DNA of 15,529 nt from Ruminococcus sp. UBA3767 (GTDB lineage: Bacteria > Bacillota > Clostridia > Oscillospirales > Ruminococcaceae). Under the pieces are notes generated by a model that saw only the letters and a list, made by a program, of their open reading frames with translations, made no database searches and was not told the origin of the DNA. Both the position numbers and the translations under genes were made by a program. Below are positions 1 through 8,015 of the stretch, in pieces (the first letter of the stretch is position 1; each line of letters opens with the position of its first letter). The stretch is taken from NCBI GenBank assembly GCA_002371625.1, contig DFFV01000020.1, positions 1-15,529 of the forward strand, in the 5' to 3' direction.

Positions 1-49
1 GATTTCTCTAAAAAGAATTCTTCTCATACTCCCTTATAGACTCTCAGTC

Positions 50-90
50 ATTTTTGGTGCTTGGGAGTGCAGCTCCCAAGTGCCAAAAAT
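50..90. repeat. Long imperfect inverted repeat (hairpin) downstream of hypD
   Basis: Arms at 50-67 and 73-90 pair over 18 bp with only two mismatched positions and a 5-nt loop (tgcag). The core is TTGGGAG/CTCCCAA. No clean T-tract follows the stem on either strand, so it is not a textbook intrinsic terminator, although the stem itself begins with T-rich and ends with A-rich sequence. It lies about 100 bp past the hypD stop and could still end or stabilise the long minus-strand transcript. It could also be one copy of a dispersed intergenic palindrome. Confidence 0.6.
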
Positions 91-119
91 CATTAAAAGT
101 TTCTGAGGGGGGCACGGGG

Positions 120-141
120 GGAACTCTTTTCAAAGAGTTCC
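120..141 (-). terminator. Perfect 10-bp hairpin after hypD, possible terminator
   Basis: GGAACTCTTT (120-129) and AAAGAGTTCC (132-141) are perfect inverted repeats with a 2-nt centre, realistically an 8-bp stem with a 6-nt loop. This is the first structure met after the hypD stop on the minus strand, about 45 nt downstream. The flank towards lower coordinates is a C-rich run on the minus strand rather than a U-tract, so rho-independent termination is uncertain. Together with the hairpin at 50-90 it makes this a strongly structured 3' end. Confidence 0.4.
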
Positions 142-186
142 AGCCCGACTATTCACCAAACATACGACGATAAATTCTGATTTAGT

Positions 187-1233
187 TTACATTCCGTACT
201 GATAATATGCCGAGCAAGCGCCCTCTCCCGAGACCATACAGGCACCTACGGGGTGCTGCGGTGTACATACCTTACCGAAGACCTTACAGTCGCTGGGCTT
301 GCACTTGCCCTGCAAAACATCGCCGCAGCGGCAGGCAGGGTTTGGTTTACCTTTTATCTCGGGGAGGTCGTACTTCTTTCTTGCATCGAAGTCGGCGTAC
401 TCATCACGCAGTTTCATGCCTGACATTTTTATCACACCAAGACCTCTCCACTCGCTGTCGCAAGGCTCCATGACCTTAGCTATCAGCTTTTGCGCCGCAG
501 GGCTTCCCTCTTCCTTAACGACTCTCGGGTAACAGTTTACAAAAAACGGTTCATTTTTTTGCAAAAGTGTTACCGTGACCGCAAGCGCAGTCAGCAGCTC
601 CTTTGCGGTAAAGCCTGCAACGACGCCGCTCACGCCTTGTTTGCACAGCTCACGGCAGGTAGCATTTCCCGTTATCGCATTAACGTGCCCGGGGAAAAGA
701 AAAGCATCTGCGCTGCCCTTTAAAGCCTGGTAAGCGTTTGGCATGGTCTTGTTTGCAGTAAGGATAGAGAAATTATCAAGTCCCTGTTTTTTTGCCTGCT
801 CAACAGCAATGCAGGCAGACGGTGTTGTGGTCTCAAATCCAACAGCAAGAAAGACTACCTGCTTGTCCGGATTATCCCGTGCATAGTCGACTGCATCAAG
901 CGGCGAATAGACCGTTTTTATCTGCGCACCTTTGCTTCTTGCTCCTGCAAGGCTCATTTCCGTTCCGGGAACTCTTATAAGATCGCCGAACGTGCAGATA
1001 ACGCAGTTCTTTTCAAGCGCAAGCATACAAGCCTCGTCAATAAAGCCCACGGGTGTTACGCAGACAGGGCACCCCGGACCTGAGATAAGCTCGATGCTTT
1101 CGGGAAGTATCTTTCTTATGCCAAGCCTGAAGATCTCGTGGGTGTGCGTTCCGCAGACCTCCATAATACGCAGCTTTCTGCCGTTATACCCTTGCAGTAT
1201 CTCCTTTGGCGAAAGACCGTTCAAGTTTTCCAT
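187..1233 (-). CDS. hypD: HypD, hydrogenase Fe(CN)2CO assembly protein
   Basis: HypD is a cytoplasmic iron-sulfur protein that, with HypC, carries the Fe(CN)2CO group during [NiFe]-hydrogenase maturation. At 348 aa it is of normal family length. Visible signatures are CGTHTHE with C27, GPGCPVCVTP with C55 and C58, the FPGHVNAITG stretch, and a cysteine-rich C-terminal region (CRCGDVLQGKC ... C ... C ... GACMVSGEGAC) that in the family binds a [4Fe-4S] cluster. The ATG shares one base with the hypC stop codon (TAATG) and has GGAGG seven bases upstream, so the two genes are translationally coupled. It is the last gene of the array. HypE, the usual partner in cyanide synthesis, does not follow in the remaining 186 bp. 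Confidence 0.97.
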   Translation of the reverse strand: MENLNGLSPKEILQGYNGRKLRIMEVCGTHTHEIFRLGIRKILPESIELISGPGCPVCVTPVGFIDEACMLALEKNCVICTFGDLIRVPGTEMSLAGARSKGAQIKTVYSPLDAVDYARDNPDKQVVFLAVGFETTTPSACIAVEQAKKQGLDNFSILTANKTMPNAYQALKGSADAFLFPGHVNAITGNATCRELCKQGVSGVVAGFTAKELLTALAVTVTLLQKNEPFFVNCYPRVVKEEGSPAAQKLIAKVMEPCDSEWRGLGVIKMSGMKLRDEYADFDARKKYDLPEIKGKPNPACRCGDVLQGKCKPSDCKVFGKVCTPQHPVGACMVSGEGACSAYYQYGM

Positions 1234-1439
1234 TACAGCTCCTCCATGATCTTATTGGTTTCGTTCTCGTCATCATCAGTGATCTTTGCGATCGCAACAC
1301 CTGCGTGCACCATTACATAATCACCTATCTCCAGGTCATCAAGCAGCTCTGTGCTGACGCTTCTCTTTGCGCCGCTTGCATCTATCACCGCTGTTCCGTC
1401 TTTAAGGTCAACGACCTTTGCTGATAAACCTACACACAT
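1233..1439 (-). CDS. hypC: HypC/HybG-family hydrogenase maturation chaperone
   Basis: A 68-aa protein beginning MCVGLSAKV, with the family's essential N-terminal Cys2 that coordinates iron together with HypD, followed by the conserved GDYVMVHAGVAIAKI segment and an acidic tail. HypC proteins are usually 70-90 aa, so this is a short but complete member. A GGAGG site lies nine bases before the ATG. The start sits about 60 bp after the hypF stop, the widest gap in the distal part of the array, and that gap carries a parS palindrome. The stop codon overlaps the hypD start, consistent with equimolar HypC and HypD. In the known pathway HypC shuttles the Fe(CN)2CO group from HypD to a hydrogenase large subunit; no large subunit is encoded in this window. 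Confidence 0.95.
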   Translation of the reverse strand: MCVGLSAKVVDLKDGTAVIDASGAKRSVSTELLDDLEIGDYVMVHAGVAIAKITDDDENETNKIMEEL

Positions 1440-1472
1440 GATATTTTACCTCCGTTTTTTATTATCATAAAA

Positions 1473-1488
1473 TGTTTCACGTGAAACA
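1473..1488. other. parS: parS site (ParB/Spo0J binding palindrome)
   Basis: The 16-bp palindrome TGTTTCACGTGAAACA matches the bacterial parS consensus TGTTNCACGTGAAACA at every position. Flanking bases extend the perfect palindrome to 22 bp (1470-1491). It lies in the hypF-hypC gap. In Bacillus and related bacteria such sites recruit ParB for chromosome segregation and are concentrated around the replication origin, so this window is probably origin-proximal. I saw only one copy here. A role as an operator or a terminator is less likely given the exact match. Confidence 0.88.
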
Positions 1489-1501
1489 TTTGTTCTTATA
1501 G

Positions 1502-3778
1502 CTATTGTTTCTGCTCATTGCAAAGTGCAAAATAAGCCTGTCCCAGGGCGATACCGCCGTCATTTGCAGGGACGAGCGAATGCTGCAGAACTGTGAAGCC
1601 GAGCTTTTCAAGGCGCTGTTTGGTTAGCCTTAAAAGCAGCTTGTTCTGAAAAACTCCGCCGCTGAGTGCTGCAGTCTTTATGCCGCTTTTTCCGCCGAGC
1701 TCTTTGCAGTATGCAGCTATCATCTCTGCAAGTGCAAGGTGGAAAACAAAGGCGAGTTTTTTTCTGTCATCTCCGCTGAGAAACCTCTGAGTAATCGTTT
1801 TGACAAGCTGGGTCGTTTCAAGTCTTTCGCCGTTGAAAAGCTCACCCTCATAGGTGATGCTTTCTGCATTGTCCTTTTCAAAACGCTCAGCCTCAAATTC
1901 AAGGCACATCGAGCTTTCACCCTCAAAGGTGGAGCTTTTCCTTATGCCAAGAATCGCACTTACAGCATCGAAAAGTCTGCCTGCGCTGGTGGACGTTACG
2001 GTGTTTATCCCCTTATCCGCCATTACCGATTGCAGCTTGAAGGTTTTTTCATCGCACAGGTCAAGTGCTTTGCATATCTCTCCGCTTTGTTCACCAAAAG
2101 AATCTCTTATCAGCTGCACAGCAATGCGCCAGCCCTCTTTTGAAGATGCATCACCGCCGACCTGCCTGAACGGCATTATAGTTCCTGCACGTTCAAATCC
2201 GTGCGTATCGCAGACAAGTATCTCGCCGCCCCATATCGTGCCGTCGGTGCCGTAGCCCGTGCCGTCAAAGGAAACACCGATGACTTTTTCTGCGCAGTCG
2301 TTTTCCGCCATGCAGGAAAGGATATGTGCATAATGGTGCTGCAGCTTCACGAGCGGCAAGCCTGTTTCCTGTGCAGCGGCAACAGTATTGTACTTTGGGT
2401 GCATATCGCACACGCACACCTGCGGTTTTGCTTCAAGCAGCTCCTGCAATCTCTGCACCGATTCTTTTAGTGCAGTGACCGTTCTTATATCCGCCATATC
2501 GCCTACATAAGAAGAAAGATAGAGCAGCTCGTTTTTGCCTATACAGAAAGTATTTTTCAGCTCGCCGCCTATCGCAAGTGAGCTTGTATTTCCCTTGACC
2601 GACACCATTACCGGCAGCGGAGCAAATCCCCTTGAACGCCTTATCATATACGGCTTTCCCTCGAACCAGTCCATTACCGAATCGTCCGCACGGATAAGTA
2701 TGCGTCTGTTGTGCGAAAGGATCATATCGCAGTAAGAGCCTATCTCCTTTTGTGCGTCCTCATCGCTGCGGCAGATAGGTGCGCCCGAAACATTTCCGCT
2801 TGTCATAACAAGGCAGTCGCTCATAGGCACATCATCGGGATAATCGAACAAAAGCATCTGCAGCGGTGCGTAAGGCAGCATAACGCCTACGCTGGGATTA
2901 TCCGGAGAGATACTTTCACACAGCTGCGCCTGCTTTTTTTCAAGCAGAAGTATCGGCTTCTGATAGCCTGTTAAAAACTCCTCCTGCCCTTCAAGCACAC
3001 GGCATTCTCTGCTGACAGTATCCATATCCTTCATCATTACGGCAAACGGTTTTGCAGGACGATTTTTCAGCCTGCGCAGCCGCTTTACAGCCTCCTCGTT
3101 CTTTGCATCGCAGCAAAGGTGAAAGCCGCCTATGCCCTTAACGGCGATTATCCCGCCCTGCATAATGGTCTTTCTCGCAAGTGTTATCGCCTGCGCATCA
3201 CGGATATCCCTGCCGACGATATAAACGTGCGGTCCGCAGTCGTTGCAGCAGACAGGCTGGGCATCGTATCTTCTGGTATGCGCATGGGTATATTCATACT
3301 CGCAGTCGGGGCACATGGGAAAGTCTTTCATAGTCGTCCTTTCCCTGTCGTAAGGCATCGCATCGAGAATGGTGAGCCTTGGTCCGCACTGGGTACAGTT
3401 TATAAACGGGTGCAGGTAGCGCCTGTCGTTTTTATCAAACAGCTCGCTGCGGCATTTATCACAGGTCGCAATATCGGGCGAAACAAATATAGCGCCCTCC
3501 TCCTTTTCACTTTCGATTATCTCAAAAGCTGAAAACGATCTGTCCTCGCACTGCCTGACATCAGCTGAAATGACCACCGCTCTCTCGGGAGTTTCGTTTT
3601 TGAGGATATGCACAAATCGCTCGAGAGTTTCGTCGCCCGACTGCGCAAACACTTCAACATAAGAGCCTTTGTTTGCGACAGTCCCCTTAACGCCGAGCTG
3701 TGCAGCCGCCCTTGCAACAAACGGTCTGAAGCCTACGCCCTGAACTATGCCGTAAAGTCTTATCATCAAGCAAGGCAT
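1502..3778 (-). CDS. hypF: HypF, carbamoyltransferase of hydrogenase cyanide-ligand synthesis
   Basis: HypF converts carbamoyl phosphate to a carbamoyl-adenylate and passes the carbamoyl group to HypE for cyanide formation. At 758 aa the protein is full length. Domains in order: acylphosphatase (1-90; GVGFRPF with Arg18, and Asn36); two C4 zinc fingers (C106, C109, C128, C131 and C156, C159, C178, C181); a YrdC-like domain (about 195-385, with KPFAVMMKD); and a Kae1-like transferase domain (about 395-758) with HHYAH at 481-485, FDGTGYGTDGTIWGGE and SGGVFQNKLL. The chosen ATG has GGAGG six bases upstream and overlaps the preceding component-1-like gene by 13 nt. An in-frame ATG four codons later touches that gene's stop (TGATG) and is an alternative. 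HypE is not in the window. Confidence 0.97.
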   Translation of the reverse strand: MPCLMIRLYGIVQGVGFRPFVARAAAQLGVKGTVANKGSYVEVFAQSGDETLERFVHILKNETPERAVVISADVRQCEDRSFSAFEIIESEKEEGAIFVSPDIATCDKCRSELFDKNDRRYLHPFINCTQCGPRLTILDAMPYDRERTTMKDFPMCPDCEYEYTHAHTRRYDAQPVCCNDCGPHVYIVGRDIRDAQAITLARKTIMQGGIIAVKGIGGFHLCCDAKNEEAVKRLRRLKNRPAKPFAVMMKDMDTVSRECRVLEGQEEFLTGYQKPILLLEKKQAQLCESISPDNPSVGVMLPYAPLQMLLFDYPDDVPMSDCLVMTSGNVSGAPICRSDEDAQKEIGSYCDMILSHNRRILIRADDSVMDWFEGKPYMIRRSRGFAPLPVMVSVKGNTSSLAIGGELKNTFCIGKNELLYLSSYVGDMADIRTVTALKESVQRLQELLEAKPQVCVCDMHPKYNTVAAAQETGLPLVKLQHHYAHILSCMAENDCAEKVIGVSFDGTGYGTDGTIWGGEILVCDTHGFERAGTIMPFRQVGGDASSKEGWRIAVQLIRDSFGEQSGEICKALDLCDEKTFKLQSVMADKGINTVTSTSAGRLFDAVSAILGIRKSSTFEGESSMCLEFEAERFEKDNAESITYEGELFNGERLETTQLVKTITQRFLSGDDRKKLAFVFHLALAEMIAAYCKELGGKSGIKTAALSGGVFQNKLLLRLTKQRLEKLGFTVLQHSLVPANDGGIALGQAYFALCNEQKQ

Positions 3779-4821
3779 ACCTGTCCTCCGTTTTCGTCAA
3801 GTCTTCCCGAAACTGCAAAATGCGGCAGGTCGATGACCTTGCAGCCGCAGCCTTTGAGAGCCCTTGTACAGATATCATCTATCACGATGATGTCGTAGCC
3901 GCCTGCGCTGACCTTTTCAACGAGCTGCTCCTCATCAGCGATGAACGAATCTCCCTCACGGGCAAACTCGCTGAACAGCTTGAAAAACGTTCCGACATCA
4001 ACGCTGCATTCAAACTTGCTCTGGATAAGCTCACGCATTTTATTTGCGGCGAACTGCTGGTGTACAACAAGTATCTTTTTGCCGTCAAGATTGTTTTCAA
4101 GCACCGCCTGCATTGAAGGAACAACAGGGAAATCAGTGGTGTATTCAATGCCGAACTGCTGTTTCATATATTCGGCAGCTTTTATTCCGCCCGTTGAGAT
4201 GACAATGTTCTTTTCGCACTGTGAAGCCTTTTGTATCTCATCAAGTCCGCTGCCCATTCCAAAGCAAACAGCGCCATCTCCGAACGACTGCTCAAATATC
4301 GCAGGCGTCATATATCCCGTTGCAAGAGGTGTGCATCCGATGATGCCGGTCTTTCCTTTTACAGTTTCATATTTTTCAATTGCAAATGTTTTGAACAGCT
4401 CCAGAAACGCTCTTTCCTCGCCGTCATCATAAAGCCTTGTGCCTGTGCAGTCGATGCAGACAGAGGGAAGACTTGTTTTGTTTTCAGCCATTCTTTTCAG
4501 CGCACGGTAGTCGGTCGCAATGACCGCAGGCACGGGTGTTCCCACAACTGCGGTGAACTTAACATCAGTCTGCCCGACAGCCTTTGCAGTCTTTGCGATG
4601 AGCATATCATCACGCCCGAGGATAGCATCCATATCACGGAGTCCTGCGCTGAAAACAGCACTTTTCTTTGTTGCCCAGCGTGGCTCGTCAAAGCCGCAGA
4701 TATTGCCTGCACAGCCGCCTGCATCGCAGATAACTACAAGTCCGCCAAGCTCATAAAGCACGCCCACTGCGCCCGACTGATCGGGTGCAAAGGGAGAGAG
4801 CAGTTTAAGCAGATTTTTCAT
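3766..4821 (-). CDS. Nitrogenase component 1-like subunit, module II, short type
   Basis: A 351-aa protein that I assign to the nitrogenase component 1 superfamily (NifD/K, BchN/B, CfbD and relatives); true NifD/NifK are about 100 residues longer. Signatures: YELGG (23-27), a DAGGC box with C37, DEPRW (45-49), and LRDMDAILG (61-69), which resembles the 'ExDVVFGG' element of NifD/NifE. Where canonical members have a P-cluster cysteine before G-x-D, this protein has Pro96. The C-terminus carries a GCGC pair and HFAVSGR (His334). Residues 1-105 align without gaps to the short subunit of module I (positions 23-27, 33-34, 36-37, 45-49, 65, 69, 96, 98 and 103-104 identical). Its ATG overlaps the upstream long subunit by 4 nt (ATGA), with an AGGAGAGGGG site before it. 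Substrate and cofactor are unknown. Confidence 0.85.
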   Translation of the reverse strand: MKNLLKLLSPFAPDQSGAVGVLYELGGLVVICDAGGCAGNICGFDEPRWATKKSAVFSAGLRDMDAILGRDDMLIAKTAKAVGQTDVKFTAVVGTPVPAVIATDYRALKRMAENKTSLPSVCIDCTGTRLYDDGEERAFLELFKTFAIEKYETVKGKTGIIGCTPLATGYMTPAIFEQSFGDGAVCFGMGSGLDEIQKASQCEKNIVISTGGIKAAEYMKQQFGIEYTTDFPVVPSMQAVLENNLDGKKILVVHQQFAANKMRELIQSKFECSVDVGTFFKLFSEFAREGDSFIADEEQLVEKVSAGGYDIIVIDDICTRALKGCGCKVIDLPHFAVSGRLDENGGQVCLA

Positions 4822-6113
4822 TTCCCCTCTCCTTTCAGTGCTTCATCGAGCTTTTTGAAAAGCAGCCTTACGCCTGCATAGCCAAACGGCTGGCGCTCCT
4901 CGTTCCAGTCAACAGTCGGCACGTTTGAATGATAGTAGCCTGCGTCGTTTCCAATGCAGACATCTATTTTTCTTCCGCTTGGCTCGTAATCGAGCATTGT
5001 AGGCGAAAGATTTGAAAAAATCTTCGTTTCGGGGCTGAGCCTTGCTATCGCTTTTACGAACACAAAGTTGCGCTCACCGACAGTTCCGTATATTTCCGAA
5101 ACATTAAAGCCATAGCTCAGCAGTGCCCATGCAAGCTCAAATGAATCGGCGTTGAGAAACTCGCCTATTGCAAAGTTTATACCGCCGTACTTTTCCTTGA
5201 ACCCGTCTATCGCTCCCTTTGCCGCATTGTAATGCTCAGTGTCGTCAAACTTCGCACCTATCGCATTTGCAAGGGACATATAAAGATTGTGTATCTTATC
5301 TATCTGATACATCCTCATCATTTCGATATAGGGTATGCCGAGCGTTTCTTCCATTTGCTGCGCTGCATAGCGAGCCTCGGAATTGAGCACGAGGTTGAAG
5401 TTAGCAGCAGACATTTTTTCGTATTCCTCAAAAGTTTCACAGCGTGATATCTCACGGATATTTTTTATACCTGCGCTTTTAAGCAGCTCATATATCTCGC
5501 TGTCGTCATTGAGCGGCGAGAAGAAGCCGAGTATGTTCATATCCGCCGAAGCTCTTTTCTGCGGCTTGAGCAGCGAATAGACCGCCTTTCTCACCGCTGC
5601 CATCGGAGGCAGTTTTTTCTCTCGTGTCAGGGCATACATATAGCAAGGCACAACAGGCACTCCCGCAAGCTCCTCGCACTTTCTGCTCACCCTGTCCATA
5701 TCAGTTCCAAGCAGTGCATCAACGCAGGTTATGCATATCATCACTGCGCTGGGCTTTTTATCGCAGAACTCATAAACCTCCCTGACAGCCTCGGGTATCT
5801 TGGTCAGGTGTCTTCCCGTGACGATGTCGGTATCGTCCAGCAGAAGATAGAAAAACCTATCCTGATAGCCGCAGAGTCTTGACTGGAGAGTTGTGTTTCT
5901 TCCGCAGCAGCCGGGCGACACAAGAAGCATCACCGAACCGGGTATCGCAAGGCCTGCCCTTTTTACGCCAAACCCCTGCGCTCCCGGTGAATTGAAGGCA
6001 AGCGTTGCAGGTGACGAATATATAAGGTGCTTGGCGCTCAAAAGCTCCTCTGGAGTGTTTTCAAATCCCTTTTGTGCAAGCTCCTGCGCAGTTATATAAA
6101 AAGCATTACTCAT
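4818..6113 (-). CDS. Nitrogenase component 1-like subunit, module II, long type
   Basis: A 431-aa component-1-like protein, probable partner of the short subunit encoded just downstream. Seen in sequence: SPGCC (C69, C70) and C81 where the first P-cluster cysteines of NifD fall; DDTDIVTG (93-100), a close match to the 'DVVFGG' signature; [11 protein letters not shown] with C130, equivalent to the NifD/NifK 'C-x5-G-D-D' cysteine; and a C-terminal [10 protein letters not shown] typical of the superfamily. I find no obvious equivalent of the Cys275/His442 FeMo-cofactor ligands. The start chosen is MSNAF: GAGG lies nine bases before this ATG and it overlaps the NifH-like gene by 8 nt. An ATG five codons earlier lacks a comparable site. 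The module I paralogue shares MS(N/D) at the same junction. The catalytic role is unassigned. Confidence 0.85.
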   Translation of the reverse strand: MSNAFYITAQELAQKGFENTPEELLSAKHLIYSSPATLAFNSPGAQGFGVKRAGLAIPGSVMLLVSPGCCGRNTTLQSRLCGYQDRFFYLLLDDTDIVTGRHLTKIPEAVREVYEFCDKKPSAVMICITCVDALLGTDMDRVSRKCEELAGVPVVPCYMYALTREKKLPPMAAVRKAVYSLLKPQKRASADMNILGFFSPLNDDSEIYELLKSAGIKNIREISRCETFEEYEKMSAANFNLVLNSEARYAAQQMEETLGIPYIEMMRMYQIDKIHNLYMSLANAIGAKFDDTEHYNAAKGAIDGFKEKYGGINFAIGEFLNADSFELAWALLSYGFNVSEIYGTVGERNFVFVKAIARLSPETKIFSNLSPTMLDYEPSGRKIDVCIGNDAGYYHSNVPTVDWNEERQPFGYAGVRLLFKKLDEALKGEGK

Positions 6114-6867
6114 TTTCTTTATCCTCATCTATCAGCATTTGTGCAAGAGCAATAAACCGCTTTGAGACCTCCAGCTCAGCATCGCCCTCAACTACTGTTT
6201 TTCCCATATCCTCATACTTTATTATGTCATCGGAGCGTGGTATCTCAGCAACTATTTCAAGTCCGTTTTTTTGGACAAATTCATTCACTTTTTCTTCCTC
6301 GTTCGGTGTATTGCGGCGGTTGAAAACTATTCCCCTTACCTTTGCATAGCTTCTGTCCTCAAAGTTCTTAACGGCGCTGTTGATATTGTTTGCAGCGTAA
6401 AGCGCCATTTTTTCGCCCGAGGTAACTATCAGCACCTGCGAGGCATAGCCCTCTCTTATCGGTGCGGCAAATCCTCCGCAGACAACATCTCCGAGCACGT
6501 CATAAAGCACGACATCGGGCTTGTATTTCTTATAAAGCTCAAAGCTCTCAAGCAGATTGAAGGTAGTTATTATGCCTCTGCCTGCGCAGCCCAGACCCGG
6601 TGTAGGGCCGCCCGTTTCAATGCAAAGAATGCCCTTATACCCGATCTTTGAGATCTCCTCGATACCCGATGGCTCATCATGCTCACGCAGATAATTCATA
6701 ACCGGCGTGAGCGGTTCTCCGCCGAGCAGATTGATAGTTGAATCGGCTTTGGGATCACAGCCTATCTGTATAACTCTTTTGCCAAGCGCTGCAAATGCTG
6801 CCGCAAGGTTTGCGGTGACGGTCGATTTACCGATACCGCCCTTACCGTATATAGCTATCTTTATCAT
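6106..6867 (-). CDS. NifH-like ATP-dependent reductase, module II
   Basis: A 253-aa NifH/BchL/CfbC-family iron protein. It has the P-loop GKGGIGKST (8-16), GCDPKADST (36-44), and both [4Fe-4S] ligands: C94 in GLGCAGRG and C130 in DVVCGGF. Arg97 is the residue equivalent to the NifH Arg100 contact with component 1. The homodimer is expected to hydrolyse ATP and donate low-potential electrons to the two component-1-like proteins encoded immediately downstream. It is about 20-40 residues shorter than true NifH, at the C-terminus. The ATG overlaps the preceding gene by 4 nt with GGAG eight bases upstream. DNA blocks are identical to the module I copy, for example the 24 bases at 6406-6429 and 9636-9659, supporting duplication. 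The exact electron acceptor is unknown. Confidence 0.95.
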   Translation of the reverse strand: MIKIAIYGKGGIGKSTVTANLAAAFAALGKRVIQIGCDPKADSTINLLGGEPLTPVMNYLREHDEPSGIEEISKIGYKGILCIETGGPTPGLGCAGRGIITTFNLLESFELYKKYKPDVVLYDVLGDVVCGGFAAPIREGYASQVLIVTSGEKMALYAANNINSAVKNFEDRSYAKVRGIVFNRRNTPNEEEKVNEFVQKNGLEIVAEIPRSDDIIKYEDMGKTVVEGDAELEVSKRFIALAQMLIDEDKENE

Positions 6868-8015
6868 GATCTTTTCTCCAAATCTATAGTTTTATCAACA
6901 AGGTCGGGGATAGTTTTTCTGAAGCACCTGCCCGAGAAAGCCTCGTGCGCAAGCGGCAGGAAATCAGTTCCCAAATGGACGATCGGCTTGAACAGCGGAT
7001 CGGCTATCACCTGCGAGCAGTGCTCAAACTCCAGCTCGAGCTTATCCTCATCGGCTATCTTTTTATCACAGGCTGCAACAAGCTCTGCGCAGGTATCCAG
7101 CGTGTGGATAACTCTCACGGGCTTGCCCGTCTGCAAGCTGTAAGCCTTTGCAAGCGAACCGGAGTATACGCTTTCACCTACTACTGCAACTGTATTTTCA
7201 GCCTGTCCGCAGTTTCTTTCGACGCAGGAAATGATACTTTTCTTTTGCGCTGCCGCACGTCTAACGTCCTGCGCAAGAAGCGCCGCAAATTCCTTTCCCA
7301 GCGGTATGCCGACAACATAGGGGACAGAAAATCTTTCTTCAAGCACCTTTGCAGCTTCAAGTCCGCTTGCAGAAACAACAAGCGAGCAAGCTGCATCGCC
7401 TGCACTTTCAAGCTCTTCAAAGCGGCTGCCCATTGCCATGCAGCAGCCCCGTTCAAAGCCGTTCTCTTCAAGCCAGCGGAAAACACTTTCAACTATCTCC
7501 TGCCGTGAAAGGTCAAGCGGTGTAGCGCCGATGATGTTCACCCTCGGCTTTGCACTTTTTGTGCCCTTGCTGCCGCAATAGCAGCGTGCGAGCATTTCAA
7601 ATGCCTGTGAGGCACCGCAGAGATAGCTTTTCATTCCGTTGGTGTGCATTGCGTGAGTTCTTATCCCGCTTCGCTGCTCGATAATGCTTGCAAGTGCATC
7701 AAAATCAGTGCCCGTCATCGCAGGCATAGGCGAACCGCAGATAGTTATGAATTTCGGGGAAAGCTGCTGTGCACATTTGCAGACATCATCTATAAACTTT
7801 TCATCGTTGCCCATAACGGCATCTATCTCGGTAAGTCCCGAAACATAAATCATGCTGTCCATATCGTACCAGCGTGGTTCATCGTGCGTGGCGTAGGTGG
7901 AATTGCAGCCCGAGGCATCGTGCACAACGGTCAGTCCGCCAAGCTCGTAAAGTGCTGAGCAGACACCCGAGGTATCGGCTGAATAGCACGAGATTATTCT
8001 TGCATAGTGTATCAT
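6864..8015 (-). CDS. Nitrogenase component 1-like subunit, module I, short type
   Basis: A 383-aa paralogue of the module II short subunit. Seen: YELGG (23-27), DASGC with C37, DEPRW (45-49), LTEIDAVMG (61-69), then [13 protein letters not shown] in which Pro96 replaces the usual P-cluster cysteine while a different cysteine sits at 93. The C-terminus has HEAFSGR (His357), matching HFAVSGR of the paralogue. I chose the ATG at 8015: its overlap with the upstream stop (ATGA, 4 nt) is the same as in module II, and YELGG, DA.GC and DEPRW then fall at identical residue numbers in both proteins. A GTG at 8030, preceded by AAAGGA, is the alternative and would add five residues. It probably forms a heterodimer with the long subunit upstream. 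Substrate is unknown. Confidence 0.84.
   Translation of the reverse strand: MIHYARIISCYSADTSGVCSALYELGGLTVVHDASGCNSTYATHDEPRWYDMDSMIYVSGLTEIDAVMGNDEKFIDDVCKCAQQLSPKFITICGSPMPAMTGTDFDALASIIEQRSGIRTHAMHTNGMKSYLCGASQAFEMLARCYCGSKGTKSAKPRVNIIGATPLDLSRQEIVESVFRWLEENGFERGCCMAMGSRFEELESAGDAACSLVVSASGLEAAKVLEERFSVPYVVGIPLGKEFAALLAQDVRRAAAQKKSIISCVERNCGQAENTVAVVGESVYSGSLAKAYSLQTGKPVRVIHTLDTCAELVAACDKKIADEDKLELEFEHCSQVIADPLFKPIVHLGTDFLPLAHEAFSGRCFRKTIPDLVDKTIDLEKRS

Noticed and set aside
1470..1491. The palindrome as an intrinsic terminator of hypF
   Set aside because: It has no G/C-rich stem with U-tract on the minus strand and matches the parS consensus exactly.
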